A stretch of 5,056 nucleotides of DNA from Desulfobacterales bacterium (lineage in GTDB: Bacteria; Desulfobacterota; Desulfobacteria; Desulfobacterales; RPRI01): positions 1 through 5,056 of the forward strand of contig JAUYEO010000127.1 of assembly GCA_030689795.1 (NCBI GenBank), in the 5' to 3' direction. The notes beneath the pieces were generated by a model that worked only from the letters and a program-made list of their open reading frames with translations, was not told the origin of the DNA and made no database searches. The position numbers and the translations under genes were made by a program. This document shows positions 3,548 through 5,056 of this stretch, piece after piece (position 1 is the first letter of the stretch; each line of letters starts with the position of its first letter).

Positions 3548-5056
3548 TCAAAAGAAATTCCACGAGGCCTGGAAATAATGGTAATATTCATCCCCGTTCT
3601 GTTTCACGGCTACAGGGAAACCCATGTCGTACTTGAAGCTGAACACATCCTTGTAATAAAGTCTTATCCCCCATCCGTAACCACCCAGATATTCCGATTT
3701 CTGCTCATCGGGGGGAATCGGATCGACTATGAATACCCCGCCGTGATCGTAGAAGAGCGCTATCTGGGCAAGCTGCGATATCTTCTGCCCGAACAGGGTC
3801 ATGTTCTCGATATAGGGCGGCGCCATCATCAGCTCGGCTGAAAGGATATAACCCTTGTCGCCGAGATACAGCGAAGGATCATGCCCCCTTACCGTGCCGT
3901 AACCGCCGATTATCGTCTCTTCAACCGGCAACAGCCTGTCCTTTGTCCAGTACCCTGTCCCCCTCAACATCAGGTTGGTATTTCCGTATACCTTTTGTAT
4001 CCTCACGGCATTTAAAGTGAATTTGCCGAAAAATTCATCCGAATCCAAACGGCTGGTAGGATAATCAGGATCAACCTCAACCTTTCCGGAATAGCCGCCC
4101 AGGGAAATAATGCTTTTTCCAAGATACTTGTCAACGCTGTCAAAATTGAACACACCGTAATATGTATTCATCTCGTCTATGCTGGTCAGCGCGCCCAGAA
4201 GCTCGTTTTCGATATATTTATTCTCGATGCCCACAGTCAAACTGAGATTCGTATCCCTCGTCTTTATCAGAGGATGCGTAAGCTTTCCGCCGTATATTCT
4301 TGTCCGGCCCAGCAATCCCAGGTCAGCCAGATCCATGCCGACCGCATATGCGCCTTTCAGATATGAAAACGAAAATTTCGTTCCGTATTTGTTGATCGGA
4401 ATGGAAAGTTCAGCCTGGTTGAGCATAGAATCGTCATAACTGTTGCCGATATTGGTCCTTAAGGTAAGCACACTCCCCCAGTTATAGTCTATCAGCTTAA
4501 GCGTGCTTCCGTAACGGTCCTCACTTACTCTCTCAGACCCGAAATTGTTGTAGTCAACTCCAAATTTTACTCCGAATGCAATAGCAGGAGTCTCTTTCGC
4601 ATTCAAAACTACATCCACGGTTCCGGGCTTCTCGCCGCCCTTTAACATGATTTCCGTCTTTACCCCGACTATATCGTTTGAAAGTAAAAGACCCTTCTCA
4701 AGAAGCGATTCCTTGACAACGCCAAGTTCCTGCTGCTCCTCAAAATATCTCTTTAAAACAGCATCCCTGTAATATTTGTTTCCTGTAATCCTGATCTTGC
4801 CGATTTTGCCTTCCGCCACCGTAATCCTTAATATGCCGTCTTTGATCTCCTGCTCGGGAAGGTAGGCTCTCGCAAGAATATAGCCTTTCTCCTGGTATGT
4901 CACAGTGACAAGGTCGGTCACCTTGCTCATCTCTTCCATCGAAAGGTCTTTGTTTTTGTACGGCTCAACCAGTTTATTGAGGGTTTCGGAATCGATAACC
5001 GTGTTGCCGGTAATCACAATATCCCTGATAGAGACGGCATCGCCGTTTGCTTCCGT
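3548..5056 (-). CDS. TpsB outer-membrane transporter, ShlB/FhaC/HecB family (5' end outside window)
   Basis: 502 residues are visible, open at the right edge. The GTG at 5017 is not the real start: the frame continues upstream to the edge with POTRA sequence (AVSIRDIVITGN). The visible order is POTRA1 to about residue 83 (GYILARAYLPEQEIKDGILRI is typical of ShlB-type POTRA), POTRA2 at about 85-156 (IRITGNKYYR...GTVDVVLNAKETP), then a beta-barrel to the end. Two hallmark motifs are present: the L6 tetrad at 3881-3892, read here as VRGH instead of the usual VRGY/F, and FYDHGG at 3737-3754, whose Asp pairs with the VRG arginine in FhaC. The protein ends in WNFF, the terminal Phe being the usual outer-membrane insertion signal. 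It should recognise the TPS domain of the exoprotein encoded at 1-2072 and move it across the outer membrane. The signal peptide and N-terminal plug helix lie outside. FhaC-type proteins are about 550-580 aa, so some 50-80 residues are missing. Confidence 0.95.
   Translation of the reverse strand, partial: TEANGDAVSIRDIVITGNTVIDSETLNKLVEPYKNKDLSMEEMSKVTDLVTVTYQEKGYILARAYLPEQEIKDGILRITVAEGKIGKIRITGNKYYRDAVLKRYFEEQQELGVVKESLLEKGLLLSNDIVGVKTEIMLKGGEKPGTVDVVLNAKETPAIAFGVKFGVDYNNFGSERVSEDRYGSTLKLIDYNWGSVLTLRTNIGNSYDDSMLNQAELSIPINKYGTKFSFSYLKGAYAVGMDLADLGLLGRTRIYGGKLTHPLIKTRDTNLSLTVGIENKYIENELLGALTSIDEMNTYYGVFNFDSVDKYLGKSIISLGGYSGKVEVDPDYPTSRLDSDEFFGKFTLNAVRIQKVYGNTNLMLRGTGYWTKDRLLPVEETIIGGYGTVRGHDPSLYLGDKGYILSAELMMAPPYIENMTLFGQKISQLAQIALFYDHGGVFIVDPIPPDEQKSEYLGGYGWGIRLYYKDVFSFKYDMGFPVAVKQNGDEYYHYFQASWNFF

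Noticed and set aside
3578..4439. Plus-strand frames at 3578-3841 and 4179-4439
   Set aside because: Both are antisense to the clear TpsB coding sequence.

Overview
All convincing genes in this window lie on the minus strand. The layout is a two-partner secretion (type Vb) locus from a diderm (Gram-negative type) bacterium. Reading in the direction of transcription, from high to low coordinates, it begins with an outer-membrane TpsB/ShlB/FhaC-type transporter (3548-5056). This gene is open at the right edge, so its signal peptide and true start are missing. It ends with a large TpsA exoprotein carrying the filamentous-haemagglutinin secretion domain (1-2072), which is open at the left edge after 690 codons. 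Transporter and substrate in the order B then A is the standard arrangement of these systems. Signal peptide, TPS domain, POTRA domains, barrel and C-terminal Phe all look intact.

The unusual part is the roughly 1.5 kb between the two partners (2073-3547). It holds two small overlapping gene pairs, both co-directional with the tps genes. The first pair (3130-3357 and 3035-3133) encodes a 75-aa two-helix membrane protein and a 32-aa single-helix membrane protein, joined by an ATGA stop/start overlap. The second pair (2617-2862 and 2385-2624) encodes a basic 81-aa protein and an acidic 79-aa protein, overlapping by 8 bases. I recognise no named function for any of the four.

The three non-coding stretches around these pairs (2073-2384, 2863-3034, 3358-3547) are full of short repeats. 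There are CACGAAG units, ATCTGCGTYC units, TCCTGTTAA/TCCTGTCCA units, a 25-bp perfect direct repeat and a 30-bp GC-rich palindrome. Most repeats have an internal period of about 9 bp, and every small gene pair has repeat clusters on both sides. This suggests small-gene modules that entered, or were assembled in, the tps locus along with intergenic repeats.

The taxon cannot be fixed from this window. The large Cys-free TpsA, mixed AT/GC codon use, GTG starts and many degenerate intergenic repeats fit an environmental diderm lineage (for example Nitrospirota, Desulfobacterota or Omnitrophota), but this is an impression and not a placement. I saw no rRNA, tRNA, transposase or CRISPR array, and no convincing rho-independent terminator or sigma-70 promoter.
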